A stretch of 35,901 nt of DNA from an uncultured Prevotellaceae bacterium (GTDB taxonomy: Bacteria; Bacteroidota; Bacteroidia; Bacteroidales; Muribaculaceae): NCBI GenBank assembly GCA_900318065.1, contig ONIY01000017.1:1-35901 (forward strand), in the 5' to 3' direction. Positions 1-7,558 of the stretch are shown here, one piece after another (within the stretch, counting starts at the first letter, position 1; each line of letters starts with the position of its first letter). Made by a program: the position numbers and the translations under genes. Below the pieces are notes generated by a model that was not told where the DNA came from, did no database searches, and worked only from the letters and a program-made list of their open reading frames with translations.

Positions 1-569
1 GGATGCCCTGGGTTCTGCTCAAGTGGGCACAAAGCAACGACGGTTTTCTTGCCGACGAGAGAGGAAGGGTGCTCTTCAGCACTCCATTGACCCAAACTCT
101 TGTTCACCGCGAGCGCGCTATGGTCGACGCTATTGTGGTGGGGGCCAACACGGTGCGCATCGACAATCCATCACTCACAACCCGGCACTGGAGCGGCAAT
201 TCGCCACTACGTGTGATAATGGACCAAAACCTATCGCTACCCAGCGACAGCAAGGTGCTAACCGATGGCGGCAACACACTGATTTACAACAATAAAAAGG
301 GATGCATTGAAGGTTGCGTGGAATGGGCAAAACTCGACACCGCTCAACCCGAAACATGGCTGCGCGACCTCTATCGCCGTGGCATCACCAGCGTGATGGT
401 GGAAGGTGGTGCCAACCTGCTTCAGCAGATGATAGATGCTCGTGCTTGGAACGAGATGCGTATCGAGGTGTCACCCAGCAACTTAGGAAAAGGAATCGAA
501 GCGCCAGCAGTTAATACTGCCACCGCACAAAGGCAAGTCATTGACGGCAACACAATTTTAACGATTTAA
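1..569 (+). CDS. ribD: RibD, reductase domain (5' end outside window)
   Basis: This is the C-terminal reductase domain of the bifunctional riboflavin enzyme RibD, which reduces the ribosyl side chain of the pyrimidinone intermediate with NADPH. About 188 codons are present and the frame is open to the window edge, so the start lies upstream and the deaminase domain is not visible. Family marks are the LKWAQSxDG entry strand, VGANTVRIDNPSLTTR (substrate/NADPH region) and VEGGANLL near the C-terminus. The stop at 567-569 overlaps by 12 bp the 3' end of the convergent DUF4886 gene. The reductase identity is secure; whether the deaminase half is fused cannot be told here. Confidence 0.9.
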   Translation, partial: MPWVLLKWAQSNDGFLADERGRVLFSTPLTQTLVHRERAMVDAIVVGANTVRIDNPSLTTRHWSGNSPLRVIMDQNLSLPSDSKVLTDGGNTLIYNNKKGCIEGCVEWAKLDTAQPETWLRDLYRRGITSVMVEGGANLLQQMIDARAWNEMRIEVSPSNLGKGIEAPAVNTATAQRQVIDGNTILTI

Positions 570-1520
570 CCCGCTCTGCATCAATTCATTAGGATGAGAT
601 ACTGCCGCCGCTGCACATTGCTGGCAAAGGGTGCGGTTGGCATCGGTAACCGCTACGGTCTCATAGGTGGACTTTTCTTTCTCGCTGTCGGTAGGCTCAT
701 GAGTAGCGACATTGCCCACCACAGTCACCTCATAGACCGGTGCTAAGAGCGCCTCGAACCATGCGCAAGCAGCCACATATCGCCCTACACCATATCCCAA
801 GTGCTTATTGTCGCGCAGGAGTCCATGCGGAGTGTTGAGTTCTGTAGTTCGCGCATTCTGAATCGCTGTACCAGTAGGGATTACCATGTCGACACTATAG
901 TCAAGAGTGAGTTTCACCACAGCGTTGATATTCTGCCAGTTCTGGATACTTGCCGCCATTCCTCCAGCTTCATCCCAAAAGCTCCACACCTGCTGCCATG
1001 CGATTACCACGTCTTTATTAGGACATTTCGACCTTATAAAATTCACAAGATAAGGCAGACTGGGCAACAACTTTGTCGCATCTTGTGCCAGTGTCGACAC
1101 CTGCTGCACTGTCACCACGTCCCAGTCCTGCGCAAGAATCTCAGCAAGAGGCGCTTCGACCACTGGCATCTCCAGCAGTCCCGACCGCCGGTGAAGGGAA
1201 ATAATGGTACCATCATCACATGCACTTGACCAATCGTCGAGCGAGGCACTGCTCTTCACAGCCGAGTATACGCACAGATTGCTGCAGTCGATGCCCGAAT
1301 TCCTTACTATCTTGTCGAAATAGGCCATAGGGTCATCGACAAACGAGTTACCTATCGCCAGCACTTTGAGCGCTTTCTTGCCTGCAGGGAGTTCATGCTT
1401 AGGCGTTACGGGAGTCACAGGATTGGGCTCCGGCTCGGGTTCAGATTCATGCTTGCTGCATTGCACGCAAGTGAGCAAAACTGCGATTGCCGCAATAAGT
1501 ATCGACGCTTTATGTTTCAT
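558..1520 (-). CDS. DUF4886 SGNH-hydrolase-like lipoprotein
   Basis: A predicted lipoprotein of 320 aa. A hydrophobic signal ends at a Cys (LTCVQC) and is followed by a Glu/Pro-rich tether (about residues 21-45). The domain begins with VLAIGNSFVDD, the DUF4886 version of the SGNH block I with the presumed Ser nucleophile, and has a late RDNKHLGYGVGRY segment with the expected His. DUF4886 proteins are SGNH-fold putative esterases often linked to glycan deacylation; the substrate here is unknown. An ATG at 1535 overlaps the upstream gene's stop, but the ATG at 1520 starts a proper MKHK signal peptide, so I prefer 1520. It is the last gene of the GYF/TPM operon. Confidence 0.8.
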   Translation of the reverse strand: MKHKASILIAAIAVLLTCVQCSKHESEPEPEPNPVTPVTPKHELPAGKKALKVLAIGNSFVDDPMAYFDKIVRNSGIDCSNLCVYSAVKSSASLDDWSSACDDGTIISLHRRSGLLEMPVVEAPLAEILAQDWDVVTVQQVSTLAQDATKLLPSLPYLVNFIRSKCPNKDVVIAWQQVWSFWDEAGGMAASIQNWQNINAVVKLTLDYSVDMVIPTGTAIQNARTTELNTPHGLLRDNKHLGYGVGRYVAACAWFEALLAPVYEVTVVGNVATHEPTDSEKEKSTYETVAVTDANRTLCQQCAAAAVSHPNELMQSGLNR

Positions 1521-1528
1521 GCTATTAA

Positions 1529-2512
1529 TTACCATTCGCTGTCGGCACCGCCGCCGCCACTGTCGCCACCACCCCAGTCATCGTCGTCGCTGTCGAAATC
1601 CCAGTCGAAGTCGCCACTGTCGTCATCCCAGTCGCTGTCAAAATCGTCGTCGCCAGCCGGCACGCCATAATGTCGGCGCTCACGTTTCCATCGGAGCAAA
1701 TCACCCTCTTCAATTCTCTTTTGCCTAACATTAGTAGCAAGAGTTGGAGATGAGAGTCGTGAGTAGTTGTCAAGTTTAATGGGTCTGAAGTTAAAGTACC
1801 ACAAAAGTCCCATTAAAACCACATAAATAACTATGTAAGTAATGCCCGTATCCAGTCCTTCGCTTGCCATGTCTAACCCCGACTGAATCAAGATGATAAC
1901 TATGCCTATGAGTGTTGTCACGCTCACCAACCAAGCGTTTATTAGGGCCAATTTGTCGGCCTTTACACGAGATGGTGTACCCTGAGCGTAAGACTCCTTG
2001 TTCAGTCCCTTAATTTGTGCGCCAAGATAAAGAGCCACGAAACATAACAGAAACCCAACAATATCGAGATAAATGTAAGAGAACGTTGTGGCACCGACGA
2101 TTCCCAGCATGAAATGCATAGACACACACGCTAGCACCATCCACGTCTCCTTGGCCCATGTGGGGCAAGGAAAATCGTAGCGAGTCTTCTCCTTAAGTTT
2201 CACAGGAGGAGCGATAAGGTCCTCCACGTTGTCGGTATCAAGCCTTGCGACCTCTTTGGTCAAGTTCTCAATCTCACGTTTAGTCTTTTCAATCTCACGC
2301 TGCAAATCTAGCGCCTGCTGTGAGACAGGTGCTGCCTGCGGCACCGGGACAGGCAAGACGGGCGAGAGTTCCGCCATGGCGCTTGCCAGCATCCATTGGC
2401 TCATTCCTTGCCTCCACACAAGAGTAGATGGCGTCAAACCGTGCGCCACCAACTCCTCTATCTTGAACGGTCCTTGCTGCTGACCGTTGCCTTGACTAAT
2501 ATAGTAGTCCAT
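1529..2512 (-). CDS. GYF_2-domain membrane protein with acidic/glycine tail
   Basis: About 327 aa. Residues 1-50 form a GYF_2 (DUF4339) domain with the pattern GPFKIEELVAHG...VWRQGMSQW. Next come a coiled-coil stretch (about 70-95), a soluble linker and four likely membrane helices between about 120 and 240. The C-terminus is strongly acidic (DDDFDSDWDDD...) and ends WGGGDSGGGGADSEW. I start at MDYY (2512) because the paralogue at 3431-4228 starts with the same residues; a start at 2536 is possible. GYF_2 domains are thought to bind peptides, but no partner is known. Its last 19 residues match, position by position, the tail of the neighbouring TPM protein. Confidence 0.8.
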   Translation of the reverse strand: MDYYISQGNGQQQGPFKIEELVAHGLTPSTLVWRQGMSQWMLASAMAELSPVLPVPVPQAAPVSQQALDLQREIEKTKREIENLTKEVARLDTDNVEDLIAPPVKLKEKTRYDFPCPTWAKETWMVLACVSMHFMLGIVGATTFSYIYLDIVGFLLCFVALYLGAQIKGLNKESYAQGTPSRVKADKLALINAWLVSVTTLIGIVIILIQSGLDMASEGLDTGITYIVIYVVLMGLLWYFNFRPIKLDNYSRLSSPTLATNVRQKRIEEGDLLRWKRERRHYGVPAGDDDFDSDWDDDSGDFDWDFDSDDDDWGGGDSGGGGADSEW

Positions 2513-2545
2513 AAACTGTTGAGAGAAGACTGACAATCAAAAAAC

Positions 2546-3418
2546 TTACCAAGAACTGCTGGCACCACCGCCACCACTTGAGCCTCCGCCCCAACTGCTG
2601 GAACTTGAACCCCAACTTGAACTGCTAGAACCAGAACTCCAGCTCGAACCACTGGAACCTGAACTCCAACTTGAGCCACTTGAACGGCTCGATCCACTAC
2701 TTCTTCTCGAAGAAGAGGCCGCCGCGGCAGCAATAATGGGCGATGCCATGAGAGAATACCAGTCCTTCTTGGTGGGCATGAAGAAGAAGTACCAGATGAG
2801 TCCACACAGAATGATGTAGAGGATGACATAAACGATTACCGCAACGAGTGCATTGCTCTTCCGCTCTTTTTCCTTCTCATCCAGGAATGTCTTTATCTCC
2901 TGCGGATACTCGCCTTTCATGGCTGGCGTGATGAGACTCACGGCCTTTAATATGGCAAGGCCATAGTTATTCTCCTTGAAAGCTGGTATCATCGAGTCGG
3001 TCTGGATTTTCTTGCATAGCAGGTCGGGCAGCACGCCTTCGGCACCATAACCAGTGTGAATGCGCACCTTTCCATTGCTTGACTCGGTTTTGGGCTTTAC
3101 AACAATGAGCACACCGTTGTTGGTCTCCTTGTCGCCAATGCCCCACGTCTCAAACACCTCTTGGCAATAATCGGCGATATCCATCCCGTCGAGCGACTCC
3201 ACAGTGAGCACCACCACCTGCGACTTGTTGTAACGGTACAGACTCTTGAGCGAATCGTTGATGACGGCAAGGTTGGCCGAGTCGATAACGTGGGCATAGT
3301 CGTAGACCAGCTCGTTGGCATTCTTGGGTTGTGGTGGCACACCAGCATTGAGACTCAATGTAGCGGACAAAACCACCAACGCCAACATCATATATCTTGA
3401 AATCAAAAACTTTTTCAT
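2546..3418 (-). CDS. TPM-domain (YgcG-like) membrane protein with Ser/Gly tail
   Basis: 290 aa. A signal peptide or anchor (about 1-26) is followed by a TPM domain (PF04536, about 35-175) with VYDYAHVIDS, the TNNGVLIVV strand and HTGYGAEGVLPD, all usual for this family. A single membrane helix lies near 190-212. The last 60 residues are Ser/Gly/Trp repeats ending WGGGSSGGGGASSSW, the low-complexity ending common in bacterial YgcG-type proteins. TPM proteins include acid phosphatases and photosystem repair factors, but the bacterial role is unsettled. It sits between two GYF_2 paralogues, which suggests one membrane complex. Confidence 0.85.
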   Translation of the reverse strand: MKKFLISRYMMLALVVLSATLSLNAGVPPQPKNANELVYDYAHVIDSANLAVINDSLKSLYRYNKSQVVVLTVESLDGMDIADYCQEVFETWGIGDKETNNGVLIVVKPKTESSNGKVRIHTGYGAEGVLPDLLCKKIQTDSMIPAFKENNYGLAILKAVSLITPAMKGEYPQEIKTFLDEKEKERKSNALVAVIVYVILYIILCGLIWYFFFMPTKKDWYSLMASPIIAAAAASSSRRSSGSSRSSGSSWSSGSSGSSWSSGSSSSSWGSSSSSWGGGSSGGGGASSSW

Positions 3419-3430
3419 AGCGGTAACAGG

Positions 3431-4228
3431 TTAGCAAACATAAACATAATGAGCCGATTGCACAAGAATGATGAGAAATCCCACTGCCGCCGTAGCACTC
3501 ACCAGGATGCCGTTGAAGTATCCCAGTTTCTCGGCCTTGAGTCGCGACTCACTGCCCTTCTTGTAGGAAATGGCATTGAGTTTCCTGATTTTGATGCCTA
3601 TGACAATGCCTATGATGCTGAGCACTGCCCCCACAATGTCGAGATAGATGTAGAAGAACGTGGTCTGGCCACATAGGGCCAGGATGGCGTGGATAACCAC
3701 AAACGCCAAGATCCATATCGACTCGTTGCGCCAGTCGCACACCGGATAGTCATATTTGCTCTTGCTCTTTTTCTTATCTTTGGTCTCCTTTTTCTTCTCG
3801 ACCTCCTCCTTCTTTTTCTTTTCCTCCACCTGGAGTTTTTGCTGTTTTTGTGCCGCAACAAGTTTATTCTGCTTCTCAGCTTTCTTTTGCTCAAGCACTT
3901 TCTTGAGTTCAGCCTTTCTCTGGTTGAGTTGCTCCAACTGACGCTTCATGTCTTCGTCTTGCTGAGCAACCTGAGCAGCAGGTTGTTGCGCCACCTGTTG
4001 CACTGGTTCAACAGGCCGCACCTCGATGGTGGGTCCCAGTGTCATTTCCATGGGAGGTGGCACATCGTTGATGATATCGTCCAGCTCCCGCAGTTGCTCG
4101 GCCGGAGTCCAAGCCGCAAGACCCTGCCGCCACACCATTGTGGAGCGGTCAAGACCAGCCGCTATGAGCCGGTCCTTCGAGTAGGGCCCTGTATATTGTC
4201 CGTCGCTATTTGAAAGATAGTAGTCCAT
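3431..4228 (-). CDS. GYF_2-domain membrane protein with Lys/Glu coiled coil
   Basis: 265 aa and first gene of the minus-strand operon. Residues 1-48 are a GYF_2 domain (GPYSKDRLIAAG...VWRQGLAAW). A Gln/Lys/Glu-rich coiled coil spans about 85-155, then three membrane helices follow. The helical part (TTFFYIYLDIVGAVL, SRLKAEKLGYFNGILVSA) is clearly paralogous to the protein at 1529-2512 (TTFSYIYLDIVGFLL, SRVKADKLALINAWLVSV). Unlike that paralogue it stops right after the last helix and has no acidic/glycine tail. Function unknown; presumed partner of the TPM protein encoded 12 bp downstream. Confidence 0.8.
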   Translation of the reverse strand: MDYYLSNSDGQYTGPYSKDRLIAAGLDRSTMVWRQGLAAWTPAEQLRELDDIINDVPPPMEMTLGPTIEVRPVEPVQQVAQQPAAQVAQQDEDMKRQLEQLNQRKAELKKVLEQKKAEKQNKLVAAQKQQKLQVEEKKKKEEVEKKKETKDKKKSKSKYDYPVCDWRNESIWILAFVVIHAILALCGQTTFFYIYLDIVGAVLSIIGIVIGIKIRKLNAISYKKGSESRLKAEKLGYFNGILVSATAAVGFLIILVQSAHYVYVC

Positions 4229-4250
4229 AAAAATGAAATATATATTGTTG

Positions 4251-4258
4251 CAAAGATA
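4251..4258 (-). promoter_or_regulatory. -7 box of the GYF/TPM operon promoter
   Basis: The minus strand reads TATCTTTG, matching the Bacteroidetes -7 consensus TAnnTTTG, 22 bp before the first operon gene (start 4228). A TTTG (CAAA at 4282-4285 on plus) could be the -33 box, though the 23-nt spacing is slightly long. Confidence 0.5.
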
Positions 4259-4482
4259 ATCATTTTTCCAATCTTTCGGAGCAAAAAAACAAAAAAGGTT
4301 CTGCCAAGAGAGGCCAGGGTGCGTTAAAAAGGTGTAAAAATCGCACTTTTGCCTTTTATTATCTTAATTTCGTTGTGTGCATTGGTCGTTAATTATTAAT
4401 TTTACACCGTGAAATATTGGGCATTTTATATTATAATGTATAATTATATGATTTTTATATGCTCAGTTTACTTTATTTGTTG

Positions 4483-4490
4483 TACCTTTG
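4483..4490 (+). promoter_or_regulatory. -7 box of the DUF6242/porG promoter
   Basis: TACCTTTG matches the TAnnTTTG consensus and lies 24 bp before the ATG at 4515, giving a short leader. No clear -33 TTTG is seen. The region from 4229 to here is AT-rich and otherwise holds only the divergent promoter at 4251. Confidence 0.6.
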
Positions 4491-4514
4491 CAAGATATTT
4501 TTAAGAACATAATA

Positions 4515-6005
4515 ATGAAGAGATACATTCCCATATACCTGTTGTTGTCACTCGTGGTGGCAACTAACCTGCTATCGTGTAACAAGAAAGATGAACCTAA
4601 TAGCTCGACGATAACCGACTACAGCGTCTACTCTGGCGCCACTACCCTGGTGTCGTCGTTCAAGCTGCAGGCCAACACTAAGATATTGTCAAACCTTGAC
4701 TCGGTGCACTTCACCATCGACCAGGACCGCGGCATCATCTATAATGCCGACTCGCTGCCACGCGGCACGCGCGTCAACGCCCTGCTTGTGGACTTGACCT
4801 GCGCCACCAATGTCTCGACACGCGAGTTCATTATCAAGAACGGCACCCGCCAGCAGGACACCATTATCACCTACACCTCCAGCAGCAAGGACTCTATCGA
4901 CTTCACCGGCGACGTGACGCTGCGCATCACTTCCTATGACAATCAGCACACCCGCGACTACAAGGTGAAGGTCAACGTTCACAAGCAGGTGCCCGACTCT
5001 ATTGTGTGGAACACGTCAATGCGCCGCGACCTGCCAGGAGCAGAGTCCACATTATTTGAGTCGAAGACCGTGATGAAGAACGACGTCTTTGTGTGCCTCG
5101 TTGACAACAACAGCTACTACGTGCTGAGCGAGAGCACCGATCCACTGGGTCCCTGGGACAGCAAGCCCGTCACATTCCCCTTTGAGCCACAAGTGAACAG
5201 TCTCACGGCTACAAGCGACGCACTATACATGCTCGACGAGAATGGACAACTCTTCAAGAGCACCGACATGGGCGACAGCTGGAGCGACTGCGGCGTGGCT
5301 TGGCACAGCCTGATAGGAGCCTACGGCAACAAAGTGCTTGGCGTCAAGAACGACGGCGGCACTTGGATGCACGACCAGTATCCTCAAGGCGATGACTTCG
5401 TGCCCACTCCACTGCCTCAACGCTTCCCCGTGAGCGGCATGAGCCAGCTGGTGATGGCAAGCAACGAGTGGACATCGAGCCAGCAGGCAATGATGATGGG
5501 AGGACTACTTGCCAACGGCTCGTGCAGCAATGCCGTGTGGGGCTATGACGGTGAGACATGGGGCCTCATCAACGACGCCCCAGGCACCCAAGCCCTTCCT
5601 GCCTTGCACGATGCACTGATGTTCCCCTACTACACCTATGTGGTTGCTCCCAACGGCTACACCCCCAGCAAGCAAGTGACATGGATAGTGATGGGAGGAA
5701 AGCACCCCAGTGGCGACCTCAACACCGTGAGCTACGTTTCTCGCAACCAGTGCATCAACTGGAGCAAGGGCGAGAATGGAGTGCAACTGCCAGCCCATGT
5801 GCCAGCATTCAGTGGCGCACAGGCGTTCACCTTCTCGCGCGTTCAGCCACGCCTGCTCTCCTATAACCCTGGCCAGACCACCCCAATCAGCGAGTGGGAC
5901 TGCCCCTACATCTACATCATGGGTGGCAATGCCGCCAGTGGCGCTGCCCTCAACAGCATTTGGGAAGGCGTGCTCACAAGGCTCACCTACAAACCAGTGT
6001 TCTAA
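4515..6005 (+). CDS. DUF6242-type lipoprotein, sialidase-like propeller
   Basis: 496 aa from the ATG at 4515 (MKRYIP); the frame is open upstream but this start gives a good signal peptide with lipobox LLSC. After an N-terminal beta domain (about 40-165) the protein has repeats resembling a beta-propeller, with an Asp-box-like STDMGDSW, a preceding STDPLGPW and repeated MGG turns. I recognise it as the DUF6242 family of Bacteroidales lipoproteins, which I recall being encoded beside porG/uppS/bamA; this is from memory. Its role is unknown, and the location suggests an outer-membrane biogenesis accessory. Probably the first gene of the envelope operon. Confidence 0.7.
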   Translation: MKRYIPIYLLLSLVVATNLLSCNKKDEPNSSTITDYSVYSGATTLVSSFKLQANTKILSNLDSVHFTIDQDRGIIYNADSLPRGTRVNALLVDLTCATNVSTREFIIKNGTRQQDTIITYTSSSKDSIDFTGDVTLRITSYDNQHTRDYKVKVNVHKQVPDSIVWNTSMRRDLPGAESTLFESKTVMKNDVFVCLVDNNSYYVLSESTDPLGPWDSKPVTFPFEPQVNSLTATSDALYMLDENGQLFKSTDMGDSWSDCGVAWHSLIGAYGNKVLGVKNDGGTWMHDQYPQGDDFVPTPLPQRFPVSGMSQLVMASNEWTSSQQAMMMGGLLANGSCSNAVWGYDGETWGLINDAPGTQALPALHDALMFPYYTYVVAPNGYTPSKQVTWIVMGGKHPSGDLNTVSYVSRNQCINWSKGENGVQLPAHVPAFSGAQAFTFSRVQPRLLSYNPGQTTPISEWDCPYIYIMGGNAASGAALNSIWEGVLTRLTYKPVF

Positions 6006-6100
6006 AAAACATTAAGAAATGGCTTGTTGCTTGGTGCAAATATACTTTTTCACGGCATGATTGCGTTTTCTTTATAATAACACCTTTTACCAGAGACGAA

Positions 6101-6769
6101 ATGATAAAGAAAATAGCAATATTGTCGATCACGCTGCTCACAGCAGTGGCTGCCTGGGGGCAGACCTACCGATTTGAGGTGGGGCCCGCCGTGGGCATCA
6201 CTGGCTACTTGGGCGACCTGAACACGAGCAACATGTACAAGATGCCACGAGTGGCTGGTGGCGGAATATTCCGCTACAACCTCAACACCCGCTGGGCATT
6301 CAAGGGCAACCTGCTCTATGTGAACCTTGCCGGCGACAGCAAGAACATTGAGTCGCAGTTCCCCTATGGAGCTCAGAACAGCTTCTCGTCGCACGTGATA
6401 GACCTGGGCGGACAGGTGGAGTTCAACTTCTTCCACTTTGGCGAGGGCCCACGCTACAAGAACTACAAGCGCCTCACGCCCTACATGGTAGCCGGGCTGG
6501 GCATGGAAATGACCTATACAGGCGGCAAGGCCTACTTTGGCGCAGTGCTGCCACTGGGCGCCGGAGTGAAGTTCAAGCTCAAGGAGCGAATGAACCTGGG
6601 CTTTGAGTTCACCATGCGCAAGTCGTTCAGCGACAAGGTCGACGGTTTTAGCGACTTCTATGGCTACAGCCACGGCTTTGCCAAGAACACCGACTGGTAC
6701 TCGGTGGCAATGTTCACCTTTACCTACGAGTTCAGCAAGCGTTGCGTGAAGTGCCATCACATTGAATAA
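6101..6769 (+). CDS. porG: DUF6089 outer-membrane protein, PorG-like
   Basis: 222 aa. The start at 6101 (MIKKIAIL) gives a clean signal peptide ending WGQ; the longer frame back to 5894 overlaps the previous gene and is rejected. The mature part is a small beta-barrel-type sequence: [17 protein letters not shown], alternating aromatic strands, [12 protein letters not shown] and a C-terminal FTFTYEF. This is the DUF6089 family, which includes PorG of the Porphyromonas gingivalis type 9 secretion system; porG there is also next to uppS and bamA. The location supports the name, but DUF6089 members occur in bacteria without an active T9SS, so secretion should not be inferred from this gene alone. 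The last residues CVKCHH could bind metal. Confidence 0.75.
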   Translation: MIKKIAILSITLLTAVAAWGQTYRFEVGPAVGITGYLGDLNTSNMYKMPRVAGGGIFRYNLNTRWAFKGNLLYVNLAGDSKNIESQFPYGAQNSFSSHVIDLGGQVEFNFFHFGEGPRYKNYKRLTPYMVAGLGMEMTYTGGKAYFGAVLPLGAGVKFKLKERMNLGFEFTMRKSFSDKVDGFSDFYGYSHGFAKNTDWYSVAMFTFTYEFSKRCVKCHHIE

Positions 6770-6795
6770 TAAATTTTTACAACAATAATATCACT

Positions 6796-7554
6796 ATGTC
6801 ATCGATTGAGAAAATAGACAGGGAGAGGCTTCCCAAGCACGTCGCCATTATTATGGACGGAAATGGACGTTGGGCCAAGCAACACGGTTTCATGCGCTCG
6901 ATAGGACATGAAAACGGTGTCACCACCGTGCGCAAGATCACCGAGATTGCCAGTGAGCTGGGAATAGGCTACCTCACCCTCTACACTTTCTCGACCGAGA
7001 ACTGGAACCGTCCCAAGGACGAGGTCGACGCCTTGATGAACTTGATAGTGGTCGCTATTGAGCAACAGACTCCCGACCTTATCAAGAACAACGTGCGCCT
7101 CACCGCCATTGGCAACCTCAACAGGATGCCACAGTTTGCCCGTGAGCGCCTCAACAAGTGCATGCAAGACACAGGCCACTGCACCGGACTCGTGCTGTGC
7201 CTGGCACTGAGTTACTCGTCGCGATGGGAGATTGTGGAGGCGTGCAAGCAACTTGCCTCGCGCGCCGTGGCAGGTGAAATCAACGTCAACGACATTGACG
7301 ATGCCATGGTGAGCGCCGCTCTTGCCACACGCGACATGCCCGACCCCGATCTGCTCATACGCACTGCCGGCGACGAGCGCATCAGCAACTTCCTGCTGTG
7401 GCAAATTGCCTACAGCGAGCTCTACTTCACGAGCAAGTTCTGGCCCGACTTCACTAAGGACGACTTTTGCGATGCCATTGTCGACTATCAGAGCCGCGAG
7501 CGACGCTTTGGAAAGACCAGTGAACAAGTGACAAACGAAAACGAACAAATTTGA
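6796..7554 (+). CDS. uppS: Isoprenyl transferase (undecaprenyl-PP synthase)
   Basis: 252 aa, normal length for cis-prenyltransferases. It condenses isopentenyl diphosphate onto farnesyl diphosphate to make the C55 carrier for peptidoglycan and O-antigen. Visible motifs: [10 protein letters not shown] with catalytic/Mg-binding Asp21, [11 protein letters not shown] (63-73), [15 protein letters not shown] (189-203) and AYSELYF with Glu208 equivalent to the second Mg ligand. In the RT-x-G-E-x-R motif the Glu is Asp193 here, a conservative change. The stop lies 4 nt before the bamA start, so the two are almost certainly cotranscribed. Confidence 0.95.
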   Translation: MSSIEKIDRERLPKHVAIIMDGNGRWAKQHGFMRSIGHENGVTTVRKITEIASELGIGYLTLYTFSTENWNRPKDEVDALMNLIVVAIEQQTPDLIKNNVRLTAIGNLNRMPQFARERLNKCMQDTGHCTGLVLCLALSYSSRWEIVEACKQLASRAVAGEINVNDIDDAMVSAALATRDMPDPDLLIRTAGDERISNFLLWQIAYSELYFTSKFWPDFTKDDFCDAIVDYQSRERRFGKTSEQVTNENEQI

Positions 7555-7558
7555 CAAT

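Noticed and set aside
6799-7557. 252-codon minus-strand frame exactly opposite uppS
   Set aside because: Codon-bias mirror of a well-conserved enzyme; no recognisable protein features.
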